In this document: positions 44,243-53,264 of the stretch, one piece after another | How positions within the stretch are numbered: the stretch's first letter is position 1 | Layout: each line of letters starts with the position of its first letter | DNA from: Capsulimonadaceae bacterium | Lineage (GTDB): Bacteria > Armatimonadota > Armatimonadia > Armatimonadales > Capsulimonadaceae | Direction: 5' to 3' | DNA: 64,000 bases | Assembly: GCA_031292625.1 (NCBI GenBank) | Contig: JARLGU010000031.1 | Span: 186,001-250,000, forward strand | The notes under the pieces: generated by a model | The model's input: only the letters and a program-made list of their open reading frames with translations | Told to the model about the DNA's origin: nothing | Databases searched by the model: none | Position numbers and translations under genes: made by a program

Positions 44243-45025
44243 ATGTTTGTCGAGGAGCGACAACAAAAGATCCTCGAGATGCTGCGCGAGGAGGGCAAAG
44301 TCAGCGTCGACATCCTTGCCGACGTGTTTGGAGTTTCCGCTCCGACGATCCGCGCTGACCTGGGAGCCCTCGAAACCCGCCGACTTCTCCGCCGTACGCA
44401 CGGAGGCGCGATCCCCCTCGAAACCACCCTTTACGAACCGCCCTTTGGCGTCCGCGAGCAGTCCCAGCGCGATGAGAAGCGCCGGATCGCCCGGATCGCC
44501 GCAATGCGCGTTCGCGACAACGAAACCGTGCTGCTCGATGCGGGCACGACCGTCACCGAGATGACGCCTTTCCTCTTGGAACGGCGGGGCCTGACGGTTG
44601 TAACCAATTCGCTTCCCACCGCATTCGAGCTTGCCGAATCGGGCAGCGTGGCCGTGGTGCTGATTGGCGGTCAGGTGCATTCGGAACGCCGCGCGACCCT
44701 GGGGCCGCTCGCGACGGAGTTCTTGCGCGACATGAACGTCGACCGGGCCTTTATTGGCATTAACGGCGCCAATGAAGACGCGGGTTGGACGGTCATCGAT
44801 TTCGACGCCGCGCAGGTCAAAAGGTCAATGATGGCGCGCGCACGCGAGGTTGTGGTCGTTGCAGATCACTCCAAGCTCGGCGAGGCGACATTCGCGTCCA
44901 TCGGGCCGCTCTCCGCGGCACAGTATCTGATTACCGACGCGCCAATAGAGCGCGACTCGCTGCGGGTGGCGCTGGATGCGGCCGGCGTCGAGGTGATTCA
45001 GGAATGCGATCGTAAGGCGGCTTGA
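44243..45025 (+). CDS. DeoR-family transcriptional regulator
   Basis: 260-residue repressor with an N-terminal helix-turn-helix (ERQQKILEMLREEGKVSVDILADVFGVSAPTIRADL, about 4-39). The family motif RRTHGGAIP follows, then the DeoRC ligand domain with VLLDAGTTVTEM and DHSKLG. DeoR effectors are usually sugar phosphates. It is divergent from threonine dehydratase. It may control that row or carbohydrate genes elsewhere in the window. An AGGAA ribosome site precedes the ATG. Confidence 0.92.
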   Translation: MFVEERQQKILEMLREEGKVSVDILADVFGVSAPTIRADLGALETRRLLRRTHGGAIPLETTLYEPPFGVREQSQRDEKRRIARIAAMRVRDNETVLLDAGTTVTEMTPFLLERRGLTVVTNSLPTAFELAESGSVAVVLIGGQVHSERRATLGPLATEFLRDMNVDRAFIGINGANEDAGWTVIDFDAAQVKRSMMARAREVVVVADHSKLGEATFASIGPLSAAQYLITDAPIERDSLRVALDAAGVEVIQECDRKAA

Positions 45026-45045
45026 GCCGCATTGCGTTTTCCGGA

Positions 45046-45285
45046 TCACCCTTCCGCGGCTGCATGCTGCTTGGCGATGCGCCATCCTCGCCCGCGCGAC
45101 GAACTGATGCTCTCGGGTCGCGCGACGGTGTAGCAGATTCCGTTGCCATCGAGCACAGCCAGACTTTCGGGCGGAACGCAACAGACGCCGTCTTCGATGG
45201 CGACTTCAAAGCGTTCGCTGAGCAATTCGATCCCTTTTTCGGCGTCCTGTTCCGTTAAGAATCTTAAATAAATAAACTTGATCAA
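45046..45285 (-). CDS. Small hypothetical protein
   Basis: 79 residues if started at TTG 45285, which has an AAGGAT site 10 nt upstream; an ATG at 45318 gives 90 residues but no ribosome site. The chain MIKFIYLRFLTEQDAEKGIELLSERFEVAIEDGVCC begins like a small alpha-beta domain and ends in a basic tail. The frame has coding-like composition and is convergent to DeoR with a 20-bp gap. I do not recognise it. Confidence 0.5.
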   Translation of the reverse strand: MIKFIYLRFLTEQDAEKGIELLSERFEVAIEDGVCCVPPESLAVLDGNGICYTVARPESISSSRGRGWRIAKQHAAAEG

Positions 45286-45424
45286 GTGCTGTGATATCCT
45301 TAGGAGCATTCCGGCCATCCGAGCCGTCTATGATCTTACCAAGCACAATTTATGCCATCTTAACGCAAACTCATATAGACTTCGATTCTTGGGTCCTCGC
45401 GCGCCAACCTTGCGTTCGCTTTAC

Positions 45425-45452
45425 TTGACGAACCGCGCTGGGGCGGTATAAT
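45425..45452 (+). promoter_or_regulatory. Sigma-70 promoter of greA, giving a near-leaderless transcript
   Basis: TTGACG (45425-45430) and TATAAT (45447-45452), 16-bp spacer. The greA ATG is at 45462, only 9 bp past the -10, so transcription should begin 0-3 nt before the start codon. No ribosome-binding sequence is present. Confidence 0.75.
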
Positions 45453-45461
45453 AAAGCATCT

Positions 45462-45929
45462 ATGGAGCACGAAATCGTACTAACATCGGCGAAATATGCG
45501 GAGCTGCAAACCGAACTGCAGCGCCTTATTTCGACGGAACGACCTGCGATCGCCGAACGAATTCGCCAAGCGCGCGCTCTCGGCGACCTTTCCGAGAACT
45601 TCGACTATCAGGACGCCAAGCGTCAGCAGGGTTTCCTCGAAAGCCGCATCGCCAACATTAAGGGCATGCTCGAAAGAGCGTACGTCGCCGAGTATCAAAA
45701 CGGAAGCGATACGGTCGTCTTCGGCTCTCGCGTCAAGGTATTCGACCAGGAGTATGACGAAGAGATCGAATATACGCTCGTCGGCGCCGTCGAGGCCGAC
45801 CCCGCCAATTATCGCATCTCCAACACCTCTCCGTTGGGCAAATCGCTGCTTGGCTGCAAAGTGGGCGACATCATCGAAGTGCCGACGCCCGCCGGACGCG
45901 ATAAGTATAAAGTCATTGAGATCAACTAG
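45462..45929 (+). CDS. greA: Transcription elongation factor GreA
   Basis: 155-residue factor that enters the RNA polymerase secondary channel and stimulates cleavage of backtracked transcripts. It has an N-terminal antiparallel coiled coil (about 1-75) with the acidic tip DLSENFDYQDAK at about 43-54, and a C-terminal FKBP-like domain (about 80-155, ISNTSPLGKSLLGCKVGDIIEVPTP). Length and motifs are standard. It is probably translated from a leaderless mRNA and stands alone before the M42 peptidase gene (114-bp gap). Confidence 0.95.
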   Translation: MEHEIVLTSAKYAELQTELQRLISTERPAIAERIRQARALGDLSENFDYQDAKRQQGFLESRIANIKGMLERAYVAEYQNGSDTVVFGSRVKVFDQEYDEEIEYTLVGAVEADPANYRISNTSPLGKSLLGCKVGDIIEVPTPAGRDKYKVIEIN

Positions 45930-46043
45930 CGATGTTGCCTTTAAGTTCCTGACTCCGGACACAGATTGCCGCCCCATGGGGTGCGTCCGTTTATCGTCTC
46001 ACGCTGCCCGGCAGCGACAGCCGTTCAACACGATCCGAATCTA

Positions 46044-47213
46044 ATGAGCCAACAAGAAACGCCGTCGATCACGCTTTTGGAAGAACTCCTCTCCGCCCCG
46101 TCGCCTTCCGGCTACGAGCAGCCCGCATCGAGTCTGTGGCGACAGGCCGTTAAGGGCTACGCGGACGATGTGAAAGCCGACGTGCTCGGCAATTCGTACG
46201 CGATCCTCAACGCCGCGGGCAGCCCGAAAGTCATGCTGGCGGGCCACTGCGACGAAATAGGGTTCATCGTCCGGCATATCACCTCCCAGGGATACATCTA
46301 CTTCGGTCCGATCGGCGGACACGACGCCAATATTGTCGTCGGGCAGCGGGTTTACGTCCATACGATCGACCATGGCAAAATCCTCGGCGTGATCGGCAAG
46401 AAGCCAATCCACCTGATGGATGCCAAGGAGCGTGAGAAGAACACCGTGCTGCACGAGTTGTTCGTGGACATTGGCGCGACATCGGGAAAAGATGTTCTTG
46501 CCCGCGTAAGTGTCGGCGATCCGATCACTTATGCCGCGCCATTCCAGAGGCTCGAGGGCGATCTCGTTGTCGCGCATGCAATCGACGATAAGGTTGGCGC
46601 ATTTGTCGTCGCCGAAACCGTCCGGCTTTTGGCCCAGGAACGCGCGAGTGAGCTCCAGGCAGGCGTGTTCGGGGTCTGCACCGTACAGGAAGAGGTTGGC
46701 CTGCGGGGCGCTCGAACATCGTCGTATGTCACCGGCGCAACCGTTGGAGTCGCGATCGACGTCGGCCATGCCAGCGACTACCCGGGAGTCGACAAGCGTC
46801 GAACCGGCGAAGCGGATCTGGGCAAGGGCCCCGTCATTACGCGCGGCCCCAACATCAACCCCCAGGTCTTTAAACTGCTGATCGAAGCCGCGCATGCGGA
46901 GGACATCCCGTACCAGGTGGATGCCAACGGCGCCGGCACCGGCACGGATGCCAACGCAATGCAGCTCAATCAGGGCGGCATGGCGACCGCGCTCGTATCG
47001 ATTCCGTTGCGTTATATGCACACGCCTTGTGAAGTTATGTCGCTGTCCGATGCGCACAACGCGTCGCGCCTTCTCGCGGCGTTCATCCGCCGCTTGACTC
47101 CTGACGTCGACTTCACCCCGAGCCTCGAAAACTTGCGTCCCCCCCGCATACGCCGCGCCAAGGCCGCCGCCGACGCCGCGAGTGCGAGCGACGAACAATC
47201 GGAAGATTCATGA
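46044..47213 (+). CDS. M42-family metallo-aminopeptidase
   Basis: 389-residue cytoplasmic dinuclear-metal peptidase of the glutamyl aminopeptidase/FrvX type. Metal ligands are visible: H in GHCDEIGFIV (about 70), D in HAIDDKVGAFVV (about 180), E-E in VQEEVGLRGA (about 215), D in DVGHASDYPGV (about 240). The C-terminal H sits in RYMHTPCEVMSL (about 330). The open frame begins 26 codons earlier, but ATG 46044 starts the family N-terminus. A 4-bp overlap with the next gene suggests co-translation. It would form large tetrahedral complexes that trim oligopeptides. Confidence 0.9.
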   Translation: MSQQETPSITLLEELLSAPSPSGYEQPASSLWRQAVKGYADDVKADVLGNSYAILNAAGSPKVMLAGHCDEIGFIVRHITSQGYIYFGPIGGHDANIVVGQRVYVHTIDHGKILGVIGKKPIHLMDAKEREKNTVLHELFVDIGATSGKDVLARVSVGDPITYAAPFQRLEGDLVVAHAIDDKVGAFVVAETVRLLAQERASELQAGVFGVCTVQEEVGLRGARTSSYVTGATVGVAIDVGHASDYPGVDKRRTGEADLGKGPVITRGPNINPQVFKLLIEAAHAEDIPYQVDANGAGTGTDANAMQLNQGGMATALVSIPLRYMHTPCEVMSLSDAHNASRLLAAFIRRLTPDVDFTPSLENLRPPRIRRAKAAADAASASDEQSEDS

Positions 47214-47800
47214 ACCCTGAGACCCCACTGCCAGGACCGGCGCGCCAGCAGGGACCGAGCTGCTGGGCGGTCGGAGGCGTAAGCTGTCTGGTCCTGATAA
47301 TTTTAGGAATGATCCTTCTCTTTGTTGGGGTTCATCAGGCGCTCAAGTCCAAGGACGGCCATCAGTTCGTTGGCCAAATCCGGGCGCTTGTCCACAATAC
47401 GAGCGATGCCGTCGAATGCGAGGAGAAGCTGCGCGCCGTGTACGGAGCCATTGGCCGTTACCGCGCGAAGAACGGCGCCTACCCGGCGGATATCAAGAGC
47501 CTTGTGCCCAAATATCTGCCTCAAGCAACGTCTTGCCATTGCAGCCTAGATCCGAAACCCGATCCAGCGAACCTGACGTTCCTCTACGTTCCGCCTACCG
47601 CCGCCAGCAAACCAGGCGATGCCGTTCTTTCGTTTACCTGGAGCCAGCAGTTTGCGATGGGCGGGAAGACGTCAAAAATCGACACCCTCTACTACTTCAC
47701 GGTCTCCGGAAAGGAGATGGTGCGGCAGACGTCTACGGACTTCGACGGGCGTAGCGTCGTAACGCCTCCGCGCGAACAAGCGGGTTCGCCTCCGCTTTAG
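47210..47800 (+). CDS. Membrane-anchored protein with pilin-like periplasmic domain
   Basis: 196 residues: a short leader, one membrane helix (about 25-47, GVSCLVLIILGMILLFVGV), then an extracytoplasmic domain. That domain has IGRYRAKNGAYPADIKSLVPKYLP, similar to the region after the helix in type II secretion pseudopilins. There is no prepilin peptidase site, so it is not a true pilin. The start ATG overlaps the M42 peptidase stop (ATGA). Function unknown. Confidence 0.68.
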   Translation: MNPETPLPGPARQQGPSCWAVGGVSCLVLIILGMILLFVGVHQALKSKDGHQFVGQIRALVHNTSDAVECEEKLRAVYGAIGRYRAKNGAYPADIKSLVPKYLPQATSCHCSLDPKPDPANLTFLYVPPTAASKPGDAVLSFTWSQQFAMGGKTSKIDTLYYFTVSGKEMVRQTSTDFDGRSVVTPPREQAGSPPL

Positions 47801-47845
47801 GACGTCGCGACGCACTTGCGCATTTTCCTTCACAGTTCCGCGTTG

Positions 47846-48439
47846 CTAGTCCGGCGCCGCCATGGCGCCTGCCGCCGAATCGCTCTCAAATGCTTCTACT
47901 CCGATTGACATGAGGGCCTCGGGCAGAATTGGCAAGAGGATGCGGATGGCTTCGGCGGGTTTGGCGTAGCAGCCGGGGATGTTGACGATCAACGTCCGTG
48001 CGCGGCAGCCTGCGGTTGCCCGGCTGAGCGCCGCCGGCAAAAGCTCCTTGCCGCCAGGACGCAATTTCTGGCATCCCTGCCGCAGCATCTCCGCAAGGCC
48101 GGGGATCTCGCGTTGGACGACCGCTCGCAACGCGTCCGGCATTATGTCGCGCGGCGCGGGACCATCGCCGCCGAGGGTAAGGATCAGGTCGCAACGGGCG
48201 GCGGGATTGGGCGCTTCGCACCAATCCTTGAGCATCCGTTCGACCTCCTTCTGCTTTCCCCCATGGACGACAAGCGGCCGGACGATCGTAAAGGCCTCTG
48301 GAGGAAGCACCTGCTCCAATGCCAAGCCGCCGCTGTCCTGCCACGCGGAGAGACCGACGTTGGAAAGGAGCTCATCGCTGGTCGCAACCGTCACGATGCC
48401 AACCTGGATCGGACGGCTCAGAACAATCTGCCTGCGCAT
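47846..48439 (-). CDS. MoaB/MogA-like molybdopterin-binding domain protein
   Basis: 197 residues with the MoCF-binding fold: the N-terminal strand VGIVTVATSDELL, then LILTLGGDGPAPRDIMPDALRAVV (about 84-108), matching the TTGGTG..RD.TPEA motif of MoaB/MogA, and NIPGCYAKPAEAIRILLPILPEAL near the end. MogA adenylates molybdopterin. Here the usual GGTG reads GGDG, which may alter activity. No other molybdenum-cofactor genes lie nearby. The frame runs far upstream without a stop, but the added part is only a shadow of the rhamnosidase gene. Confidence 0.75.
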   Translation of the reverse strand: MRRQIVLSRPIQVGIVTVATSDELLSNVGLSAWQDSGGLALEQVLPPEAFTIVRPLVVHGGKQKEVERMLKDWCEAPNPAARCDLILTLGGDGPAPRDIMPDALRAVVQREIPGLAEMLRQGCQKLRPGGKELLPAALSRATAGCRARTLIVNIPGCYAKPAEAIRILLPILPEALMSIGVEAFESDSAAGAMAAPD

Positions 48440-48501
48440 GCAGCGATTATACCGTTCTGGAAGCAGCTTCTCGCGAAGACGCGTAAATGGTGCGGCGCTC
48501 C

Positions 48502-51468
48502 CTATCCCATATCCACCGCGACACGCGCGCGGCCGCCGAAGCTCTCCAGGATGGTTGGCGATTCGGCGACGATGCGGGGACCGCCCTCGATTACCTGGAC
48601 CTTGCCGGGGAACGGCAGTTGAACCGCCGTCATGATGCCCTCGGGCGTGTCGAATTGGATATCGAACAGCTTTTCGCCGCGCTTCCAATAGATCGTCACG
48701 ACGCCGTGAGGCGTCGGGACGCGCCCATGCGCCCAGCGGAGGTCGGCGGGCTGCGGCGCGATCTTGATTTTGCCGTAACCCGGTTCGAGCGGCTGGACTC
48801 CTAGCACATGCTGCGAGAGGAAGAACGTCGGCGCTGCCGACCAGCCGTGGCAGTGGCTGCGCGTGAGCCGCGCGGCGTGCGGGTGGTACTGCTCCCAAAA
48901 CGTCGTCGCGCCCGCCTCGATCTGCGGTCCCCAATAGTCGCGGATCGTGTTCTGCATCAGGTCGAAGCGTCCCTCGGAGACGAAGACTTCGAGCATAAAG
49001 AACATGAAGAACGGACTGCCGGCGGTGACAAAGCCCTCTGGCGGGCATTCGATAATCTCGCGGCAGCGAAGAGCGCGATCGCCTTGGGCGACGCCGGAGA
49101 TATAGGCCGCCGTGTGGGTCTGCTGGCTTAGAACCGGACTGAGCGTCCCGTCCGGCCGGATGCAATCCACGTAGGCGTCGTGCTCGGGGTTCCAAAGATA
49201 TTCGTTGACGCTCTGCGCCATTTGATCGGCAAGCTCATTCCAGCGGTCTTGACGCACGCGGTCGCCCAGCAGGATCGCGAGCGTGGCCGCCTGCCGCAGT
49301 CCAAGCACGGCGAGGCAAATGATATGCGTCACAATGCCGCTGTTGTGCGTGTCCATCGGCGCCCAGTCGAACATATTCCAGGCGTGCTTGTGGAACAAGC
49401 CGCGATCGTTGAGGTGGAGTTTGATGCCCTGGACATTGCGATCGATAAAACCCAGCGCCTCCCGGCCAAACTCGCGGTCGCCGGTCAGAACATAGTGTTC
49501 GTGCGCCCATCGCATCCATAGGAAGCTCCATGCTGGAAGGATATTTTCCCAACCGCTAGGCGTCTGGCTTTCCACCAGCGGCGACCGGTCGAGGCTTCGT
49601 CCGATCTGGGTCCAGCAGTGCCGGCTCAAGCGCGGGTCTCCGTTGGCCACCAGGTCGACCAACGCCTCATTACGCGCATCGCCCACCCAGTGGGTCTGTT
49701 CGTACGTCGGGCAGTCGGTGTACGTATCCTCCGAGCAGCAGCGTACGCTGTGCGCGCCCACCTCCCAGATCCGCGTCAGGGTCGCATCCGAACAGGAGAA
49801 ATCGCCGCCGGCCGCGGGAGGATAGGTGCTCATCAAAACGCGGACCGCGCGCAGTTTCACTGGCTCGTCAAAACCGCGCACGCTGATCCACGAATAGCGC
49901 AGCCCGCGCCGGACAAATGTCCTGTAGGTTTGATGACCCTTGCGGCATACGTAGCGGAATGAATTGTTCATCCCCTCCGCCAGATTAAAGCGGCCATCGT
50001 GCTGAATGAACTCGAAGTTGTGGAAGTCCAGGATCGCGCCTTCGGGGGCATCGACTTCAAACTCGTGGAATCCGACCACTTCCTTGCCAAAATCGATCAG
50101 CAGCCGCACATCGCCCGCTTTCGACGGATGGATTATCGCCCAGGAGGCGGTCTCGGCCGCAAGCGCGCCCATCTCGTCGATACGCGGGGAAGCGCCAGGC
50201 ACAATACGCTCGGATGCACACGATGCGTAAATATCGTGCGCGGCGATCCGGTTCGCGGCAGCGGGCGTTACCCAAGGCGCGCCGCGTTGTTCCGGCGACA
50301 GGTCGCCCGCTTCCCAAATCGACTTGAAAAGCTCGAACCTTGCATCGGGATGAATATTCTCGGCGGTGACGAAAACGTGAGAGTTCGATGCGCTGATGTC
50401 GACAAAGTCGTCCGGCGTGGAGAACGGTCCAATCACCGACCACGGCGACAAATGCTGCTTCTCGGGCAGCGCCGAAAATATTACGGGCGAATCGGTCCAA
50501 AAGTTCGCTGCGAGCGACCAGAGATGGTTGAGCCCCGGCATTCTAACAAGCAGCGTGTTCCAACCGCGTTTCAACCGTCCCGTCGCGACGCCGGTATCCG
50601 TGGCGTGCAGGCTCATGTCGTCAAACTTCAAGACCGCGCCGTTCAGCTTGAAATCATATCGGGCATGGTGCGGCAAATGCGCTTGGATGTCCTGGTCGAC
50701 ATCACTGTGAATATACGTTTCGAGCAGCATCGCGCCGATGAGCATGTTCGCGCTCAGGTCGGTTGCGTTCAAGTAAGGGCGCGGGTTGATCGACCACGTA
50801 TACGGAGCTGGCTTGACGATCTCCGCCGATACGACGCGAGTTGGTTCAACGGCTTCGCGACTGAGGAACGGAATATCGCGCGGCTCGAAACTCTCGTGCG
50901 GAGCCTGTCCCGCGGCGCGAACAACCGTCGCCCGCGCCCATGCGGCATCGTCGAACGCCGCCGTCGTCCACCCATCCCCCGGCTCGCGGCGAGCGTCGAA
51001 CTGTTCTTCCCAGGCCTGCTGGCATGAGATGCGCTGAGTGACGGTCTCGTAGCCATCGTGTTTGCGGACACGCCACGCGCCGTCCGTCACGACCGCGCGA
51101 CGAGAGCCATTGATATCCCATTCGACTTCCGCGATGAGGCCGGGATCGGCGGCAATATATTGAAAAGTGCTTATGCCAAAGTGGTTTACGAGAACGGCGA
51201 CGACATTCGGACCTTCACGGAGCAGATGCGCAATATCGTAGCTGTCAACCGGCCACGGAGACGGAAAGGAGCGAGCCGGGCCATGTCCCAGCCACTCGCC
51301 GTTTACGAACAGCTCGTAGCGCGAATCGGCGGTGATGCGCACGACGGCGCTCTCGGGTTGCGCAGGCAGGTCGAGAACGCGTCGAAACGCCAGAAAAAGG
51401 TTTTGGGTCTTGCCGGAATCGTCCGACCAGATCCAGGACGGGGAATGAGAAAATGCGGAATTATTCAT
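48502..51468 (-). CDS. Alpha-L-rhamnosidase-like glycoside hydrolase (GH78 type)
   Basis: 988 residues with no signal peptide. N-terminal beta-sandwich domains (about 1-480) lead into an (alpha/alpha)6 catalytic barrel (about 500-890). The GH78 acid region DCPTYEQTHWVGDARNE is at about 583-599, where the classical motif is DCPQRDERLGWTGD. It is followed by a WENILPAWSFLWMRWAHEHY helix. A C-terminal beta domain (GYGKIKIAPQPADLRWAHGRVPTPHGVV) closes the protein. It would release rhamnose from pectic or plant glycosides in the cytoplasm or after uptake. It lies between the MoaB-like gene and the NRAMP gene on the same strand. Confidence 0.85.
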   Translation of the reverse strand: MNNSAFSHSPSWIWSDDSGKTQNLFLAFRRVLDLPAQPESAVVRITADSRYELFVNGEWLGHGPARSFPSPWPVDSYDIAHLLREGPNVVAVLVNHFGISTFQYIAADPGLIAEVEWDINGSRRAVVTDGAWRVRKHDGYETVTQRISCQQAWEEQFDARREPGDGWTTAAFDDAAWARATVVRAAGQAPHESFEPRDIPFLSREAVEPTRVVSAEIVKPAPYTWSINPRPYLNATDLSANMLIGAMLLETYIHSDVDQDIQAHLPHHARYDFKLNGAVLKFDDMSLHATDTGVATGRLKRGWNTLLVRMPGLNHLWSLAANFWTDSPVIFSALPEKQHLSPWSVIGPFSTPDDFVDISASNSHVFVTAENIHPDARFELFKSIWEAGDLSPEQRGAPWVTPAAANRIAAHDIYASCASERIVPGASPRIDEMGALAAETASWAIIHPSKAGDVRLLIDFGKEVVGFHEFEVDAPEGAILDFHNFEFIQHDGRFNLAEGMNNSFRYVCRKGHQTYRTFVRRGLRYSWISVRGFDEPVKLRAVRVLMSTYPPAAGGDFSCSDATLTRIWEVGAHSVRCCSEDTYTDCPTYEQTHWVGDARNEALVDLVANGDPRLSRHCWTQIGRSLDRSPLVESQTPSGWENILPAWSFLWMRWAHEHYVLTGDREFGREALGFIDRNVQGIKLHLNDRGLFHKHAWNMFDWAPMDTHNSGIVTHIICLAVLGLRQAATLAILLGDRVRQDRWNELADQMAQSVNEYLWNPEHDAYVDCIRPDGTLSPVLSQQTHTAAYISGVAQGDRALRCREIIECPPEGFVTAGSPFFMFFMLEVFVSEGRFDLMQNTIRDYWGPQIEAGATTFWEQYHPHAARLTRSHCHGWSAAPTFFLSQHVLGVQPLEPGYGKIKIAPQPADLRWAHGRVPTPHGVVTIYWKRGEKLFDIQFDTPEGIMTAVQLPFPGKVQVIEGGPRIVAESPTILESFGGRARVAVDMG

Positions 51469-51586
51469 TGTGTCGAGGCTTTCAGCGATTCCCGCGCGGG
51501 CGGCGGGAGCGGTGCAAAACGTCCGTCAAAAAGGGTTTCGCTTGGTTCTCTCAGTGTACCCCGCAGCTGCCGTTCGAGGGAACGCG

Positions 51587-52861
51587 CTACGAACCGGCGG
51601 GCATAAAGAGCGTTCCAAGCAGGGCGACCGAAAGGAGGATCATGATGACCGTGGTTGCCCACGCGATCACATTGTACACTGGCGTGTTCACGTGCTGGCC
51701 CATCAGGCGGCGCTTGTTGACAAGCAGCAACATCAGCACGAGGATGATTGGCAGCAGAACTCCGCCCACGATGTTCGGCAGAATGATGAGATTGCCCAGG
51801 TTGCTAGGGAAGCACATCACGACGACCACGGAGCAGAAGATTAGGAAAGAGAAGATGCCGACGAAAAGCGGCGCCTCTTTGATCCGCCTTCCGACTCCCG
51901 ATTCCCATCCAAGGGCTTCGGTCACGGCATAGGCGGTTGAGAGTGGCACGGTGATTGCGCCAAAGCAGGAGGCGTTGAATAGGCCGATCGCGAAGATCGT
52001 CGCGGCGAATCCGCCCGCAACCGGTATGAGCGCCTTCGCCGCTTCGCCGGCGTCATTCAGGTTGCCGTTCGGAAAGAGCAGCGTACCGCAACAGACGATG
52101 ATCGCAAAGGCGATAAAGTTCGTGAAGAAGGCGCCAAAGAACACATCGAGGCGGACCATCTTGTACTCTTCGGGCTTGATGCCCTTATCGCGAATGCTCG
52201 ATTGAATGTAGAACTGGCCCCATGGCGTAATCGTCGTGCCGATCACGTTGATAATCATGAAGACGTATGGCTTTATCGCGCCAACATGACCAAAGCTCGG
52301 CGCGATGGTTTCCTTCATGACCCGGCCCCAGTGCGGGTGCGCAAGATAGGCATCCACGATGTAGACGAGGTAAACAAGCGAGGCCCAAAGCAAAAACTTC
52401 TCGAGCTTGCGGTAAGTTCCGCGAGTCACGAGCAGAAAGACGGCCAGCCCAACGAACGGCATGATCACCAGTCGCGCGACCTCGTGCGGAACGAACAATT
52501 GGATGGCCGCGAGGATCCCCGCGAACTCGGACACGGTGGTAGCAAAGTTGGCGACCAGAAGGGCGAGCATGGCAAACAGAGTGATTTTGACGCCATACTC
52601 CTCGCGAATCAGATCGGCGAGACCGCGTCCCGTCACCGCCCCCATTCGGGCGCAGATCTCCTGCGAGATTCCCAGCGCGACGGTTGACAGGACGATAATC
52701 CAGAGCATCCTGTACCCGTAGGCGGCGCCCGCCTGCGAATAACCGAAGATGCCGCTGGCGTCGTTGTCCGCATTGGCCGTTATGAGCCCTGGACCAATCA
52801 CGGCTAGCAAAAGCCAGACGCGACTTGGCAGGAAGCGTACCGATTGGATCCGCTTGAGCAT
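51587..52861 (-). CDS. NRAMP-superfamily divalent metal transporter with non-canonical metal site (NRMT-like)
   Basis: 424-residue inner-membrane transporter with 11 helices. In helix 1 the canonical DPGN is replaced by ADNDASG (D32, N33, D34). In helix 6 the canonical MPH is replaced by TPW (T212, P213, W214, in ITPWGQFYIQSS). The helix-6 methionine gives NRAMPs their preference for Mn/Fe over Mg/Ca, so its loss suggests a different ion. Both changes resemble the NRAMP-related Mg2+ transporter group. A GGGAAGG ribosome site and a 15-bp dyad lie upstream. It is probably a single-gene unit, 118 bp from the rhamnosidase. Confidence 0.85.
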   Translation of the reverse strand: MLKRIQSVRFLPSRVWLLLAVIGPGLITANADNDASGIFGYSQAGAAYGYRMLWIIVLSTVALGISQEICARMGAVTGRGLADLIREEYGVKITLFAMLALLVANFATTVSEFAGILAAIQLFVPHEVARLVIMPFVGLAVFLLVTRGTYRKLEKFLLWASLVYLVYIVDAYLAHPHWGRVMKETIAPSFGHVGAIKPYVFMIINVIGTTITPWGQFYIQSSIRDKGIKPEEYKMVRLDVFFGAFFTNFIAFAIIVCCGTLLFPNGNLNDAGEAAKALIPVAGGFAATIFAIGLFNASCFGAITVPLSTAYAVTEALGWESGVGRRIKEAPLFVGIFSFLIFCSVVVVMCFPSNLGNLIILPNIVGGVLLPIILVLMLLLVNKRRLMGQHVNTPVYNVIAWATTVIMILLSVALLGTLFMPAGS

Positions 52862-52875
52862 ACAAGCCTTCCCGC

Positions 52876-52890
52876 GTGACGATACGTCAC
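52876..52890. promoter_or_regulatory. Dyad directly upstream of the NRAMP ribosome site
   Basis: GTGACG-ATA-CGTCAC, perfect 6-bp arms, begins 15 bp before the transporter start and abuts its GGGAAGG site. It could be a metalloregulator operator or an RNA hairpin that hinders translation. I could not match it to a known riboswitch. Confidence 0.4.
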
Positions 52891-53264
52891 TGTGGCCGCC
52901 CAGGAACGAGTCCCGCGCGGCTGGCGTTAGGAAAGGTCATCGAGGGGAGATGAACGCAAGCGGCTCGGCGTGGTCGCCGCCGGCCGCAAATGCGCGGTTT
53001 ACCGCGCGAGGAGGCTAAGGCTGCGAGCAACCCGAGACGATGCGAAGCAAGCGCATCCTCGGTGACCACTGGTACTGTGACTAGGGTCGGTTGACATTTC
53101 TTCTTTTCGCGGAGCATCGTCTAAAAAAACATCTGCCGTGATGCCGCCTGCGAACGAGCCTATTATACCGGACGTTCTCTTGAAAGGCAACCGCCGCGCA
53201 CAAGAGTTCGATGCGAATGCGATTCGTCGATTGCGGACCCTATTGCGCCAGGCCAAGCCTGGCG
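52891..53264. other. Non-coding gap upstream of the NRAMP gene
   Basis: 374 bp without a convincing gene. It contains a 9-bp hairpin, GCGCCAGGC-CAA-GCCTGGCGC, at 53245-53265 next to the start of R2 copy e, and TTGACA at 53091-53096 with no matching -10. Nothing else is seen. Confidence 0.4.

Noticed and set aside
48440-49195. Upstream extension of the MoaB-like gene (252 extra codons)
   Set aside because: This part lies inside the rhamnosidase gene in another frame and is Arg/Pro-rich shadow sequence; the MoaB fold begins at ATG 48439.
52862-53110. Possible Mn- or Mg-responsive riboswitch before the NRAMP gene
   Set aside because: I compared it with the yybP-ykoY and M-box conserved cores and could not find their invariant bases; only a simple dyad remains.
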